A stretch of 64,000 bases of DNA from Dysgonomonas sp. BGC7 (GTDB taxonomy: Bacteria; Bacteroidota; Bacteroidia; Bacteroidales; Dysgonomonadaceae), in NCBI RefSeq assembly GCF_001261735.1, contig NZ_CVRP01000023.1, positions 1 through 64,000 of the forward strand, written 5' to 3'. A program made the translations under genes and the position numbers. Numbering within the stretch: the first letter of the stretch is position 1; each line of letters begins with the position of its first letter. This document shows positions 6,758-16,336 of this stretch, piece after piece. The notes under the pieces were generated by a model. The model did not search any database and was not told the DNA's origin. It worked only from the letters and a program-made list of their open reading frames with translations.

Positions 6758-7870
6758 TTAGAGTTTTATTCTGCTTGTGGTTGGCCCATCAACAACTAAT
6801 TGTCCATTGTCAGAGACTTCCATCTTATCAATGAATACGACTCGATTTTTTCCGGTTTTTTCAGTACGTGCATGATATACACAAAGCATCTGTCCATTAT
6901 CGAGAGTGAGCACCATGCAATGTCCTGTGCCTGTAACATCTCCTCCTTTTTCTACATTCTTTTCAAGCACAGGATTATTTTCAGCCTTAACAAATGGCCC
7001 TAATGGGTTCTTGGAAGTTGCGTAGCCTACTGCATAATTTGCTCCTCCAAAGAAATTGGCAGAGTACATCATATAAAATGTATCTCCTTTTTTGAAAATA
7101 TATGAGCCTTCTGTCCAGCGACGATTCACTTCGTGCGATGTTACAGAACGACTTTCCCATTCTGCTTGTTTATCACTCATTTTGAGAGGTGGGCGTAATA
7201 ACAGTATTGGTTCGCCAATAATGTCTGTAAAGTCAGGCTTTATTTCTATACCATAAATCCAACTTTCTTCTATCTCGTTGTACCATCCTTGCTTTTTTGC
7301 CCAATCGGCAACTTCACTTTCTACCGGATTTTTGTAACAACAACGAGAGTAATACAGATACACTTTACCTGTTTCGTCATCGAAATACAGGTTGGCATCT
7401 ATTATTGGATACCCCGGATCAAAAATAGGTTTTCCGTTCATCTCTACAAATGGCCCTGTAGGGCTATCTGCTACAGCTACGCCTATACGAAAGTTTTCAC
7501 CTTCATTTGTTGGATTATGCTTCCAATTGGCACTATACCAAATGTAATATTTACCATTCCTTTCGTACACTTCAGGAGCCCAAAAGCAATTGAGCGCCCA
7601 CGATTCTGGCGTTGCACCTTCGTATACAATACCCTTGTCTGTCCAATCTTTAAGATTATCGGATGAATATACTTTAAATCCGTTAATATTTTCGGAAGTA
7701 CCATACATGTAAAATTTCCCGTCAGAGGCTTTTAATACAAAAGGATCTCCAAACTCTACGGGCAAAGGATTTTCAATTTCTATAGCCGATTTATTCTCAG
7801 TCTTTTTGTTTTCGCTACAAGACAAGAATAAAGAGAAGGCTGTAATTACTATCAGATAAAAGATCTTCAT
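6758..7870 (-). CDS. GH43 family lipoprotein glycosidase
   Basis: This is a five-bladed beta-propeller glycosidase of family GH43, whose members are mostly alpha-L-arabinofuranosidases, arabinanases, beta-xylosidases or beta-galactosidases. A lipoprotein signal ends in SLFLSCSE near residue 19. The inverting general base is probably D42 in FGDPFVL, followed by the blade motif FWAPEV near residue 96 and DANLYFDD, which carries the expected modulating Asp. FRIGVAVADSPTGPF is a typical GH43 blade. The gene is last in the operon, 17 bp after the GH2 gene and followed by a strong terminator. Substrate specificity cannot be fixed from sequence; arabinose-containing side chains are my inference. Confidence 0.85.
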   Translation of the reverse strand: MKIFYLIVITAFSLFLSCSENKKTENKSAIEIENPLPVEFGDPFVLKASDGKFYMYGTSENINGFKVYSSDNLKDWTDKGIVYEGATPESWALNCFWAPEVYERNGKYYIWYSANWKHNPTNEGENFRIGVAVADSPTGPFVEMNGKPIFDPGYPIIDANLYFDDETGKVYLYYSRCCYKNPVESEVADWAKKQGWYNEIEESWIYGIEIKPDFTDIIGEPILLLRPPLKMSDKQAEWESRSVTSHEVNRRWTEGSYIFKKGDTFYMMYSANFFGGANYAVGYATSKNPLGPFVKAENNPVLEKNVEKGGDVTGTGHCMVLTLDNGQMLCVYHARTEKTGKNRVVFIDKMEVSDNGQLVVDGPTTSRIKL

Positions 7871-7887
7871 TTTAATATGTGTTGTAT

Positions 7888-9699
7888 TTATTTTTCATTT
7901 AAAGCATTACATATCTCCTGATTGATCCGCTTCAGACGAGCTTCATCCAACTTGATAACTTTTCTGTCGTAAGTCATTAATCCGTTAATCTCTACTTCTA
8001 CATCTGTGGTCTGGGTATAAACGGCTGCTGAAAATCCGGCTGTAATAAGTTTTTTCAAAGCTTCGGCATATTTGACATATTCGTCCGTAACTTCTTTCGA
8101 GTTTTTAAACTGTACATATCCCCAGTTTTTGTCAGGTTGCCAGAGATGATCTTTCAGTGGCAATCCTATACCTCCATATTCTCCCAGTACAGTTGCCCGC
8201 TGTGCATCGTAAAGAAACATGTCGGGGCCCGGATAATTATGTAGGTCGAGCATATCTCCACATGTATAGTGATTACCTCCACTAGCCGGATTGACAAGGC
8301 GTGTGGGATCATAAGCTTTTGTCCAGCCAACTATGTCCTGTGTTTTAAATTGCCCCCATGCTTCATTGAAAGGTACCCAAACACCAATACAGGGATATGA
8401 ATACAGATAGTCCATTATTTCTTTCCATTCTTCTCTGAAATTAGCTTCCGATTCTGTAGAACGTGTTATTTCTGCTCCTGTAAAATAGTTTCGCATTTGC
8501 CATTCGGGAGATCTGTCTCCATTTGGCATATCCTGCCATACGATAATGCCTAGTTTGTCGCAATGCGTATACCAGCGTGCCGGTTCAACCTTCACGTGTT
8601 TACGAATCATGTTGTAGCCAAAATCTTTGGTTTTGACAACATCATATTTCAAGGCTTCATCGGTTGGGGCTGTATAGAGCCCGTCAGGCCACCAGCCCTG
8701 ATCTAAAGGTCCGAACTGAAACAGGTCTTTATTATTCAGTTGGAGACGTACAATGCCATTCTTATCTCGTTTTGTTGAATACTTTCTCATGGCTGTGTAG
8801 CTTTTTACTTCGTCAATAACCTTTCCTGCACTGGACAATATTACTCTCAGATCGTATAGGTGAGGAGAATCGGGTGACCATAGTTTATAGTCTTTCATGG
8901 CTATTTCTACCTCCTGACCGCTTATAGACTTTCCTGATGCTATAACTTTTCCATTATCAAGTACCGAAACTTCAATTATATCCGCAGAGCTACTATTGTC
9001 TGTATCAGCCCAAACACTGATAATTCCTTTATCAATATCAGGTATCGTTTTTAGGTTAGTGATATAGTGTTTAGGAACAGACTCGAGCCATACTGTTTGC
9101 CATATACCCGAAACCGGTGTGTACCAAATCCCATGAGGCTTATTCACCTGTTTCCCTCTGGGTTGATACCCTGCATCGGTCGGATCCCACACTTTTACAA
9201 CGAGTTTGTTGCTTTTTTTCATCAAAGCTGCGGAAATATCGAAAGAGAAAGGGGTATACCCTCCTGTGTGGCTACCTACTTTAATATCATTTACCCAAAT
9301 TTCAGCCTTCCAGTCTACTGCTCCGAAATGTAACAATGTTTTGCCATTGTGCCATGCTGTCGGGATAGTAAACTCGCGACTATACCATAACTCATTATCT
9401 TTTCCCAATGTTTTTTGAACACCGGATAAGCTAGACTCTACAGCAAAAGGCACAAGTATCTTTCCATCAGATTGGTTCTGTTGATACTTGCCTATAGGAA
9501 CAATGGCATAATCCCATAACCCGTTCAGATTTAACCAATCGGAGCGTTCCATAATTGGTCGGGGATATTCAGGCAAGACATTGTTTACATCTATTGTCGA
9601 TGCCCATGTCGTTTTTAGTTTTTCTCCGGCAGGAGACCACTGAGAATGCCCTGTTATGGTTAACAGGCATAATGTAATTAGTAAAAATAATCGTCCCAT
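7888..9699 (-). CDS. GH2 glycosidase (short beta-galactosidase-like)
   Basis: This is an exported GH2 enzyme with a Sec signal (MGRLFLLITLCLLTITGHSQ). The order is the family's usual one: sugar-binding jelly roll (residues 45-210, with LNLNGLWDYAI and FGAVDWKAEIWVN), Ig-like domain (about 215-305) and TIM barrel to the C-terminus. The acid/base is E446 in PFNEAWG and the nucleophile is E507 in LGEYGG. At 603 residues it lacks the extra C-terminal domains of LacZ. It sits between two GH43 genes with gaps of 17 and 27 bp. Possible activities include beta-galactosidase, beta-glucuronidase and alpha-L-arabinopyranosidase-like; I cannot choose among them. Confidence 0.85.
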   Translation of the reverse strand: MGRLFLLITLCLLTITGHSQWSPAGEKLKTTWASTIDVNNVLPEYPRPIMERSDWLNLNGLWDYAIVPIGKYQQNQSDGKILVPFAVESSLSGVQKTLGKDNELWYSREFTIPTAWHNGKTLLHFGAVDWKAEIWVNDIKVGSHTGGYTPFSFDISAALMKKSNKLVVKVWDPTDAGYQPRGKQVNKPHGIWYTPVSGIWQTVWLESVPKHYITNLKTIPDIDKGIISVWADTDNSSSADIIEVSVLDNGKVIASGKSISGQEVEIAMKDYKLWSPDSPHLYDLRVILSSAGKVIDEVKSYTAMRKYSTKRDKNGIVRLQLNNKDLFQFGPLDQGWWPDGLYTAPTDEALKYDVVKTKDFGYNMIRKHVKVEPARWYTHCDKLGIIVWQDMPNGDRSPEWQMRNYFTGAEITRSTESEANFREEWKEIMDYLYSYPCIGVWVPFNEAWGQFKTQDIVGWTKAYDPTRLVNPASGGNHYTCGDMLDLHNYPGPDMFLYDAQRATVLGEYGGIGLPLKDHLWQPDKNWGYVQFKNSKEVTDEYVKYAEALKKLITAGFSAAVYTQTTDVEVEINGLMTYDRKVIKLDEARLKRINQEICNALNEK

Positions 9700-9726
9700 T
9701 TTTGATATATGTTTAATATATAGAAT

Positions 9727-10701
9727 TTAGAAATAAGGCTTTTCTATGCGTGACTGTGAAGAATAGTTTACGACAGGCCACTCGTTTTTCCATTTTACTT
9801 TGTTCAGCATCAAGACTCTTCCATGAGGATTGTCTTTATCAATCGCATGATAGAAAAGCCAGTCTTGCCCTTTCTTATCTTGAACAATTTCGGAATTATG
9901 TCCTGTGCCTACAAAGCGTTCGTTTGCACTAATAAGTATTTCGTGATGATTGTTCATCATAGATTCACCTTTTTTATTTACATAAGGGCCAAACAGATCT
10001 TTAGAACGTCCCACAACCGTTGTGTAGGTACTATTTACTCCCTCACAACAAGAACCTATGGAGGCAAACAGATAGTAAAAACCATCGTGTTTGTGGATGT
10101 ATGTTCCTTCATACGCTGTTCCTGCAATCTGTACTTTTTCACTACCTTTCTTGAGTGCAAGCCCGTCGTCTTCTAATTCTATTCCGTATATTCCTCTGAA
10201 ACTTCCCCAAAATAGATATTTTCTCCCATTATCCTCTATGTAGAAAGGGTCTATCGAATTCTGTACTCCTATGGTATTACTTCTGAATAACATCCTTTTG
10301 TCAGTAAAAGGTCCGCTAGGCGTATCGGCTACTGCTACCCCTATACCGCATGTCCACTCTTTACCCCAAACTGACATAGAATAATAGAGTATATACTTGC
10401 CGTTGATAATGTTAATGTCCGGCGCCCATAGTCCTCCGCGAGGTTCGAATGTAGGGCGGGTTTGTTTAGAGAAGACGGTTCCTGTCAGTTCCCAGTCGAT
10501 TAGATTTTTCGATTTATGAATAGGTATATTGGGTATGTCTTCTGTGGCATATAAGTAGAAGTAACCGTCAGGAGCTTGTATAATTGAAGGATCGGGTAAA
10601 CTATAATTGATTACCGGATTTGAATATACTGCCTTAGTTCGGCAGCCACTCATTCCTAAACTGAATATTGATATTAGATAAATGAAAACAAATTTGGACA
10701 T
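9727..10701 (-). CDS. GH43 family lipoprotein glycosidase
   Basis: This 324-residue GH43 enzyme consists of essentially one propeller domain after a lipoprotein signal (LGMSGCRT, lipid-bearing Cys near residue 20). The general base is probably D37 in SLPDPSII. Further blade motifs are GLWAPDINIINGKYILYYS, then IDPFYIEDNGRKYLFWG, where the Asp is the expected pKa modulator, and GTAYEGTYI, where the Glu is the likely acid. VGTGHNSEIV supplies the His often seen at the GH43 active-site centre. Gaps of 26-27 bp to both neighbours indicate one operon. The three GH43 proteins of this operon differ clearly from one another, suggesting different linkages on one branched glycan. Confidence 0.85.
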   Translation of the reverse strand: MSKFVFIYLISIFSLGMSGCRTKAVYSNPVINYSLPDPSIIQAPDGYFYLYATEDIPNIPIHKSKNLIDWELTGTVFSKQTRPTFEPRGGLWAPDINIINGKYILYYSMSVWGKEWTCGIGVAVADTPSGPFTDKRMLFRSNTIGVQNSIDPFYIEDNGRKYLFWGSFRGIYGIELEDDGLALKKGSEKVQIAGTAYEGTYIHKHDGFYYLFASIGSCCEGVNSTYTTVVGRSKDLFGPYVNKKGESMMNNHHEILISANERFVGTGHNSEIVQDKKGQDWLFYHAIDKDNPHGRVLMLNKVKWKNEWPVVNYSSQSRIEKPYF

Positions 10702-10727
10702 TAATATGTAATTATTATGTTTTATAA

Positions 10728-12089
10728 TTAATGACTTTCTCCGGAGGGTATCGCAACTTTCTCTCCCCAGCCTACAGGAGTACCGAAGTCGGGAGTGCCG
10801 TCAGACTTCCATTTGAAACTTTGCATAAATGTTGATCTTCCAGATTCATAAGTTGCGTCATTGCGATTTTTTACATGGTATACAATCCAATCCTCTGTCT
10901 CGTCCGGCGATTTTGTGAAACTACAATGTCCTACACCATTAACTCCATTTACACTAGAAGTCTCGTCGCATCGGGTAAATACCGAAGCCGAAGATTTAGT
11001 CCAGTTTGTTCTTACCGTAGGATCTTTCAGGGTATCACTTAGCATTACATAGCCTAAGCGATAGTTCTTCGTCCATGATCCATTGCATGAATATACGACA
11101 AAAAATTTATTCTTCTCTTTATTTTTTAGAAATGCCGGACCTTCATTTATCTTTGTTGAGGAAGCGACTAGCTCCCAATATTGATCGGCTCTTGATATTA
11201 TGTGCCTTTTGCTGCTAATAGTATAAGGATTAGACATTTTTGCAATATAAAGTATTTGTTCGGAGGTGCCTTCCGGATATCCAGACCATACAGCATAGAG
11301 TTGCTTGTTAAGGTTGAATACGCCAAGGTCTATAGCATAATATGTATTGGCTATAGTAGGTTTTGTTCCTTCTTGATAATTATCTCCTGTATATAGCATT
11401 CCCATATCTTCCCATTCACCCATCGGGTCGTCAGTCTTAGCTCTCAGCACCCCGCTTCTCTGTTGATAATATCCCAACTCGGACTTTGGACGCCCTGCTG
11501 CATAATATATATACCATCTCCCATCTACACGGTGGAGCTCAGGAGCCCAAACATGTGTAACATTCCATGGCTTTTCGTTTCCTTTGTCTACCGGAGCTTT
11601 CCATACACTTTTAGTTGCTGTTATTTCAGAAAGCTTACCGGATCTGGAAATATTGATCCCATCTCCTTGGGCTTTACAGATATAATAATATTCCTTGTGT
11701 TTAATGATCCAAGGATCGGGTATTCCTGCTATTGGGTTTGTAAAGGTAAGTTCGCTTTGCGTAATGGTTAGTTCTACAGATTTTAAACCATTGCTGCTTA
11801 ATGTTATAATGCCGGTACGCTTGTTCGTTGAGTTTTCATCATATACTATCTTTATAGTAGCATTTCCTGTACCATCTTTCTTTTCAGGTCTTAGCCACGA
11901 AGCGTTTGTCTCTATTTTCCAAGACGTATTTGACGTGATATAAAGGTTGAAAAATCCGGATGGATTAGCCACTAATTTCTCTTGTGTATTTATACTTAAA
12001 TACGGCTTTTCTTTATTTTCTGTCTCACCAGAGCTGTCTCCACAACTTAAACATAGGAGAAAAATAATAATTAAATGTAAGTGTTTCAT
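10728..12089 (-). CDS. BACON-GH43 lipoprotein glycosidase
   Basis: A lipoprotein signal (LLCLSCGD) is followed by a BACON domain at about residues 28-112, recognisable from TSWKIETNASWLRPEKKDGTG and the closing VELTITQS. BACON domains occur in Bacteroidetes surface glycosidases and are thought to act as spacers or carbohydrate/mucin contacts. The GH43 propeller follows, with general base D125 in GIPDPWII, THVWAPELHRVDGRWYIYYA, and EGPAFL supplying the likely acid Glu. VGHCSFTKS is the late His-bearing blade. The gene lies 40 bp after the FAD oxidoreductase gene and belongs to the same transcript. The acidic residues just after the lipid Cys fit surface exposure. Confidence 0.85.
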   Translation of the reverse strand: MKHLHLIIIFLLCLSCGDSSGETENKEKPYLSINTQEKLVANPSGFFNLYITSNTSWKIETNASWLRPEKKDGTGNATIKIVYDENSTNKRTGIITLSSNGLKSVELTITQSELTFTNPIAGIPDPWIIKHKEYYYICKAQGDGINISRSGKLSEITATKSVWKAPVDKGNEKPWNVTHVWAPELHRVDGRWYIYYAAGRPKSELGYYQQRSGVLRAKTDDPMGEWEDMGMLYTGDNYQEGTKPTIANTYYAIDLGVFNLNKQLYAVWSGYPEGTSEQILYIAKMSNPYTISSKRHIISRADQYWELVASSTKINEGPAFLKNKEKNKFFVVYSCNGSWTKNYRLGYVMLSDTLKDPTVRTNWTKSSASVFTRCDETSSVNGVNGVGHCSFTKSPDETEDWIVYHVKNRNDATYESGRSTFMQSFKWKSDGTPDFGTPVGWGEKVAIPSGESH

Positions 12090-12129
12090 ATTATTAAATT
12101 AATGGTTATGTATAATTGTTTAAAAGATA

Positions 12130-13989
12130 TTATCGAAGATTCTTGAAAAGAGTGTGAATAACTTCTCGTCGGGTTTTTCCTATATTATCAATCTCTTTCC
12201 CTGAGAGTTTTTTCCACAATGCAGCAGTTATATTGTCTAATGGTTTATCTAGTCGAGCATCCCAGTTTGGGAAGAATCCTTTTAAAGCTAATTTTTGCAC
12301 TAAAGAAAAATCCGGATCAGTATTCTTCAGATCCTTGAAATATATAAGTGTTGCCCCATTGGACAAAAGCTTTTCTTGTAAACTAAATGGAGAAATATTC
12401 CGAACATTCCCGGAGTTGTCTATTGCGATTGAAGCGGCAATTCCGGCAGCTTCGCCCAGTGCCATCCAACAAGGTTCCATACGTAGAGTAGAAAAACCGA
12501 CATGACTACCTGAAACTGCTACGGGAAACAATAGATTATCTATTGTTTGGGGAACCATAACTCCATATGGAACAGTATATACTGCTGATGGATAACTGAA
12601 AAAACCATCGAGATGTATTCTTTCCGGCTCACGCTTGCGTACAGCATGAGAATCCAGTGCATAATGACTAGCGGTAATGGATGATAGATGGATCGGAGGA
12701 CGTCCTCCTTTTGCTGAAGGTAGAGCATCATTGGCTGTAAAAAAGTGTATTCCTTCCAGACGTCTGCCTTCGCGTACATAAACTTGTCGGGGAAATCCGT
12801 CATTGTCAGGGTATTCATCTTTGGCCAATCCCCATTGTTTACACGCTTCTCGGAAATGAGCCGGTAAAGCATCATCATTTTGTGCAAACCATAGTAGTCC
12901 TAAAGTGTACGATTTGAGTCTCTCTGCAAAACGATCTCTCCATTCCCATCCTGAAGTAGGCCACGGCCAGTTTTCTTCTGGAAGGTCTGTTGATATAAGA
13001 GCGAGATGTTGATTGTTGGCATCTGTTTTTCCATTCGGAAGTTTAGTCATACTGCTTAACTTTGCTATTCCCCATATATCTCCTAAGGCGGAGGAACGTT
13101 CTCCTCTTGAAACTTTTTTTCTGTTTTCCTCTATTTTTGCCTCATCCATCTCCTTAAAACGGATATCTGTATTGCGGCCAGTAAACACATCATCAATGAG
13201 AGAAATATACTCAAGTCTATTATAATTGTCAGGTTTTGAAATCAGCTTGCGGATGTTTGCCTCATTGGTAAGGCAAAGACGGTAATTATATGCCTGTATT
13301 GCATTGTCTCCCTGATAGGTTGTACCTTCTGCATCAGGTCCATGTTTCCACCATCGGTATATTTTTCCGGCACAAGGCTCGCTGTATTCTTCTGCTCCCT
13401 CTCGCCCAAGTTTAAATGGGATACCTGCCGCCGCACCTAGATCACCTTCGTATGTGGCATCTATAAATATTTTACCTGTGTAAAATTCTTCTTCTCCTGT
13501 TTCTCTATTCAATATGCGTATAGAGTGTATTCGATTCCCTTGCTTAGTTACATAGCGAGGCTCAGAATCAAATTGACGTAGTTTCAGTATTGTAATCTTA
13601 CCACTCTTTGTTTGACGAAGCATTCTCTCGAAAGTTTTGGCTGCCACATGAGGTTCGAAATGATAACCATCGCTACAATCCTGAACCTGTACTGACTGTG
13701 CTCCATATTTTTCGATATAGTATGCTTTATTTAAAGCAACAAACTGTTCGAATAGTCCGGTAGTTGCTCCTCGTGTTCCAATGTCAGTTGCTCCTAATCC
13801 GTTGACCGGTAAGCCTCCAATATGTTCTGTTCTTTCCAGAATCACACAGTTTTTGCCTTCTCTGGCTGCGGCTATAGCTGCAGTAATACCTGCCGGATTG
13901 CCTCCGACTATCACTAAATCATAATCGGATGCGTAAGAACTATGGCTGATAACTGATAAAAGGAGAAGTAAGATTACAATCTTTTTCAT
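12130..13989 (-). CDS. Exported FAD-dependent oxidoreductase (PF12831-type)
   Basis: This is a 619-residue flavoprotein with a cleavable Sec signal (residues 1-20). Directly after the signal comes the ADP-binding Rossmann motif in DYDLVIVGGNPAGITAA, with a Glu-ending second strand (VILERTEHIGG). GKIFIDATYEGDLGAAAG is the second FAD contact typical of the FAD_oxidored family, and GSHVGFSTLRMEPCWMALGEAAGIAA near the C-terminus is the conserved closing FAD motif. Members are common in Bacteroidetes PULs but mostly uncharacterised; some are labelled xanthan-lyase-related without proof. It sits 20 bp after the DUF1080 gene and close to the Gfo/Idh/MocA gene, suggesting a shared role in oxidising a sugar substrate in the periplasm. 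That role is inference. Confidence 0.8.
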   Translation of the reverse strand: MKKIVILLLLLSVISHSSYASDYDLVIVGGNPAGITAAIAAAREGKNCVILERTEHIGGLPVNGLGATDIGTRGATTGLFEQFVALNKAYYIEKYGAQSVQVQDCSDGYHFEPHVAAKTFERMLRQTKSGKITILKLRQFDSEPRYVTKQGNRIHSIRILNRETGEEEFYTGKIFIDATYEGDLGAAAGIPFKLGREGAEEYSEPCAGKIYRWWKHGPDAEGTTYQGDNAIQAYNYRLCLTNEANIRKLISKPDNYNRLEYISLIDDVFTGRNTDIRFKEMDEAKIEENRKKVSRGERSSALGDIWGIAKLSSMTKLPNGKTDANNQHLALISTDLPEENWPWPTSGWEWRDRFAERLKSYTLGLLWFAQNDDALPAHFREACKQWGLAKDEYPDNDGFPRQVYVREGRRLEGIHFFTANDALPSAKGGRPPIHLSSITASHYALDSHAVRKREPERIHLDGFFSYPSAVYTVPYGVMVPQTIDNLLFPVAVSGSHVGFSTLRMEPCWMALGEAAGIAASIAIDNSGNVRNISPFSLQEKLLSNGATLIYFKDLKNTDPDFSLVQKLALKGFFPNWDARLDKPLDNITAALWKKLSGKEIDNIGKTRREVIHTLFKNLR

Positions 13990-14009
13990 CTATAGTAAAA
14001 GACTTGTCT

Positions 14010-14732
14010 TTACAGTTCTTTGATTTTTACATTCTTAAACCATACTTCATCACCATGATCCTGTAGAAGAATATTCCCTTCTGTTACATTACCAAAGTTT
14101 GCCCAGTTGCGATATTTACTGTATGCAACCAGTGCATTCCACATCTGATTGTTGCGTTCGTATTCTATCAGTTTTACTCCGTTGAGCCAGTGTTCTACTT
14201 TATTATCTTTCACAATAACCATAGCCGTATTAAACTCACCTTTTTTGAAAGGCTTGTTGTCCGGGGCAGGTATCAGATCGTATAAAGCGCCTAGCTTACG
14301 GTTACCTTTCACTCCTAGTTTTGCATCGGGATGCTTATCGTCATCCAATATCTGAAATTCGCATCCGATAGAAGAACCGGCTCCTTTGTTTGTCTCCGTG
14401 TCTACAAAGTATTTAATTCCGCTATTAGCACCTTCCGTTATTTTGAAGTCTACTTTGATAATAAAATTCTTGTATTTGCGGGTAGTTACTATATCTCCTC
14501 CATTCGCAGATTCTCCTCCTCCGCTCTTCATTACTTTAAGTATTCCATTATTTATAACCCAGCCTTTAGCAGGAAAAGAATTTAGTTTAGCTCCACGCCA
14601 CCCGTTACTGGTTTTTCCATCCCACAAGAGTTGCCAGCCTTCTCTTTTCTCTTGTTCTGTTAGCGTATTGTCCTGTGCATATATTGATAATGAAAACAGG
14701 CATATGATGAGCACTGATATATATTTTTTCAT
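14010..14732 (-). CDS. DUF1080 / 3-keto-disaccharide hydrolase family protein
   Basis: This exported protein has a Sec signal ending around YAQDN and a concanavalin-like beta-sandwich of the DUF1080 family, now named 3-keto-disaccharide hydrolase (PF06439). Family motifs are [59 protein letters not shown] and the closing [19 protein letters not shown]. Characterised relatives act on 3-oxo-glycosides, releasing the 3-keto sugar after an oxidoreductase has oxidised C3. I chose the ATG at 14732 because it gives a proper signal peptide; the longer frame from 14780 would overlap the upstream gene. The neighbours on both sides are exported oxidoreductases, exactly the partners this chemistry needs. 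Confidence 0.8.
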   Translation of the reverse strand: MKKYISVLIICLFSLSIYAQDNTLTEQEKREGWQLLWDGKTSNGWRGAKLNSFPAKGWVINNGILKVMKSGGGESANGGDIVTTRKYKNFIIKVDFKITEGANSGIKYFVDTETNKGAGSSIGCEFQILDDDKHPDAKLGVKGNRKLGALYDLIPAPDNKPFKKGEFNTAMVIVKDNKVEHWLNGVKLIEYERNNQMWNALVAYSKYRNWANFGNVTEGNILLQDHGDEVWFKNVKIKEL

Positions 14733-14755
14733 TTGTTGTTTATTTTGATTTATTA

Positions 14756-16174
14756 TTACACTATATAGAAATCTTCCCAACCTTTTCTTGGCGGTAACCC
14801 GGAGAGCATTGCATTGGCAAACTTGTCGTTGGTTATCTGGTTTGTACGGCTGTCGAAATAAAGCTTCCTGTTCAGGCGCTGAGCTATAACACCAAGAGAA
14901 AATACCTGACTAAGTGGCCCGTGTATCTCGAATGGTGAACGTGTCTTCTCTAGTCCCTGACAGGCCAGCAGGAAGTTCTCAAAATGATTGGACGGGCTTT
15001 TGGGTACTTCGGGTAGTCTGGAAGCCATTTCCTTCGCTTTCGATTCGGGTATAATAGACAGTGTACTGCCATGTGAAGCTCCTTTGAAGGTCAGCTCCTT
15101 ACCATAGATGATCTTGCCGGGATTGATCTTTTGTTTCTTTATCTCTCCCACACTCGATGCAGGTATATTCGGATCTATGGCAGACTCTCCGTAACCTTCC
15201 GGCAATGGAGGCAGGTTGTCCACCCCATCGTACCATGTCACATCGCAAGCCGGCATCTCTCCTCTGGGACCGAATTTGAACAGGATGGTCGAAGACATCG
15301 GATAGAAAAAGTCGTTATGCCCTGTCAGCTTCACAGGGTTGATTTCGTATGGAAGTCCCAGTTCCAGAAATTCATGTACCGTGTCCAGTATATGGGCACC
15401 CCAGTCTCCCATAGCTCCCATACCATAGTCGAACCAACTGCGCCATTCTCCGTAATGATATACTTTGTTGTATTCGTGGTAAGGAACAGCACAATTCCAG
15501 TTGATCCAGTCCAATGTCGGAGGTATAGGCTCTGCATCGGGATATTTATACATGTTCACATCCCATGTATGCCAGCGGCGGGGATTGTTCATATGCGCAG
15601 CAACGGCTGTTATGTCTTTGATGATACCTGCATCCTGCCATGCCTTGAACTGGAAGTAGTTGGCTTCGGAGTGCCCCTGATTACCCACCTGTGTCACTAC
15701 TTTGGAGTATTTACGGGCTGCCTGCATCATCAGGTCGGCCTCGAGAAAAGTACGGGCCATCGGTTTCTCTACAAATACGTGCTTACCATAAGCCATAGCC
15801 ATCATACAGATAGGGAAATGCGAATGGTCGGGCGTGGCTATGGCCACAGCTTCTATCTGATTGCCCATTTTGTCAAACATTTGGCGGAAATCCTGAAACT
15901 GTTTTGCCTTCGGGTATTTGGCCATTACTTTTTGGGTATGTTTTGCTCCCATGTCTATATCACACAGGGCTACCACATTTACCATACCTGTTTTCTCAAA
16001 ATCACCGATGATCTGTTCTCCTCTGTTGCCGATGCCGACATAGGCGATGTTGATCTTTCGTGACGAACCGACAATTCTGTTATAGCTTTGGCCGGACATC
16101 GCATTGACGCCGCTTACGGCCAGACCGGCGGAGGCTAACGCTGCCGTCTTTAGAAAATTCCTTCGTGTTTGCAT
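14756..16174 (-). CDS. Tat-exported Gfo/Idh/MocA family oxidoreductase
   Basis: This is a 472-residue NAD(P)-dependent sugar oxidoreductase with a twin-arginine signal ([15 protein letters not shown]), so it should be folded with its cofactor and exported to the periplasm. The Rossmann region gives [16 protein letters not shown] at about residue 39. The catalytic lysine is expected in [10 protein letters not shown] near residue 132, as in the family. The C-terminal half matches the bacterial oxidoreductase extension seen in PUL members. Related B. thetaiotaomicron proteins oxidise glycosides at C3 before a DUF1080 enzyme cleaves them, and a DUF1080 gene follows 23 bp downstream. The gene is visibly richer in G+C than its neighbours, which suggests a separate origin. 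Confidence 0.85.
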   Translation of the reverse strand: MQTRRNFLKTAALASAGLAVSGVNAMSGQSYNRIVGSSRKINIAYVGIGNRGEQIIGDFEKTGMVNVVALCDIDMGAKHTQKVMAKYPKAKQFQDFRQMFDKMGNQIEAVAIATPDHSHFPICMMAMAYGKHVFVEKPMARTFLEADLMMQAARKYSKVVTQVGNQGHSEANYFQFKAWQDAGIIKDITAVAAHMNNPRRWHTWDVNMYKYPDAEPIPPTLDWINWNCAVPYHEYNKVYHYGEWRSWFDYGMGAMGDWGAHILDTVHEFLELGLPYEINPVKLTGHNDFFYPMSSTILFKFGPRGEMPACDVTWYDGVDNLPPLPEGYGESAIDPNIPASSVGEIKKQKINPGKIIYGKELTFKGASHGSTLSIIPESKAKEMASRLPEVPKSPSNHFENFLLACQGLEKTRSPFEIHGPLSQVFSLGVIAQRLNRKLYFDSRTNQITNDKFANAMLSGLPPRKGWEDFYIV

Positions 16175-16336
16175 ATGTTTTATAATTGTTAAATTCCGAT
16201 TTGACTAATGGTTGTAGTTTCGGATGGTTGTATTTCCCCTTACATCTTAATGATTAAGAAAGCTGGAAATGGAAATGATTTATTCTCAAAATGCTGGTAA
16301 AGATTTAATTAATAGGTGTTAGATATTTTCCATTCT

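Noticed and set aside
15131-16063. 310-codon plus-strand ORF
   Set aside because: It lies wholly antisense to the Gfo/Idh/MocA gene, whose motifs and Tat signal are clear. The protein is rich in Cys, His and Tyr without a recognisable pattern.
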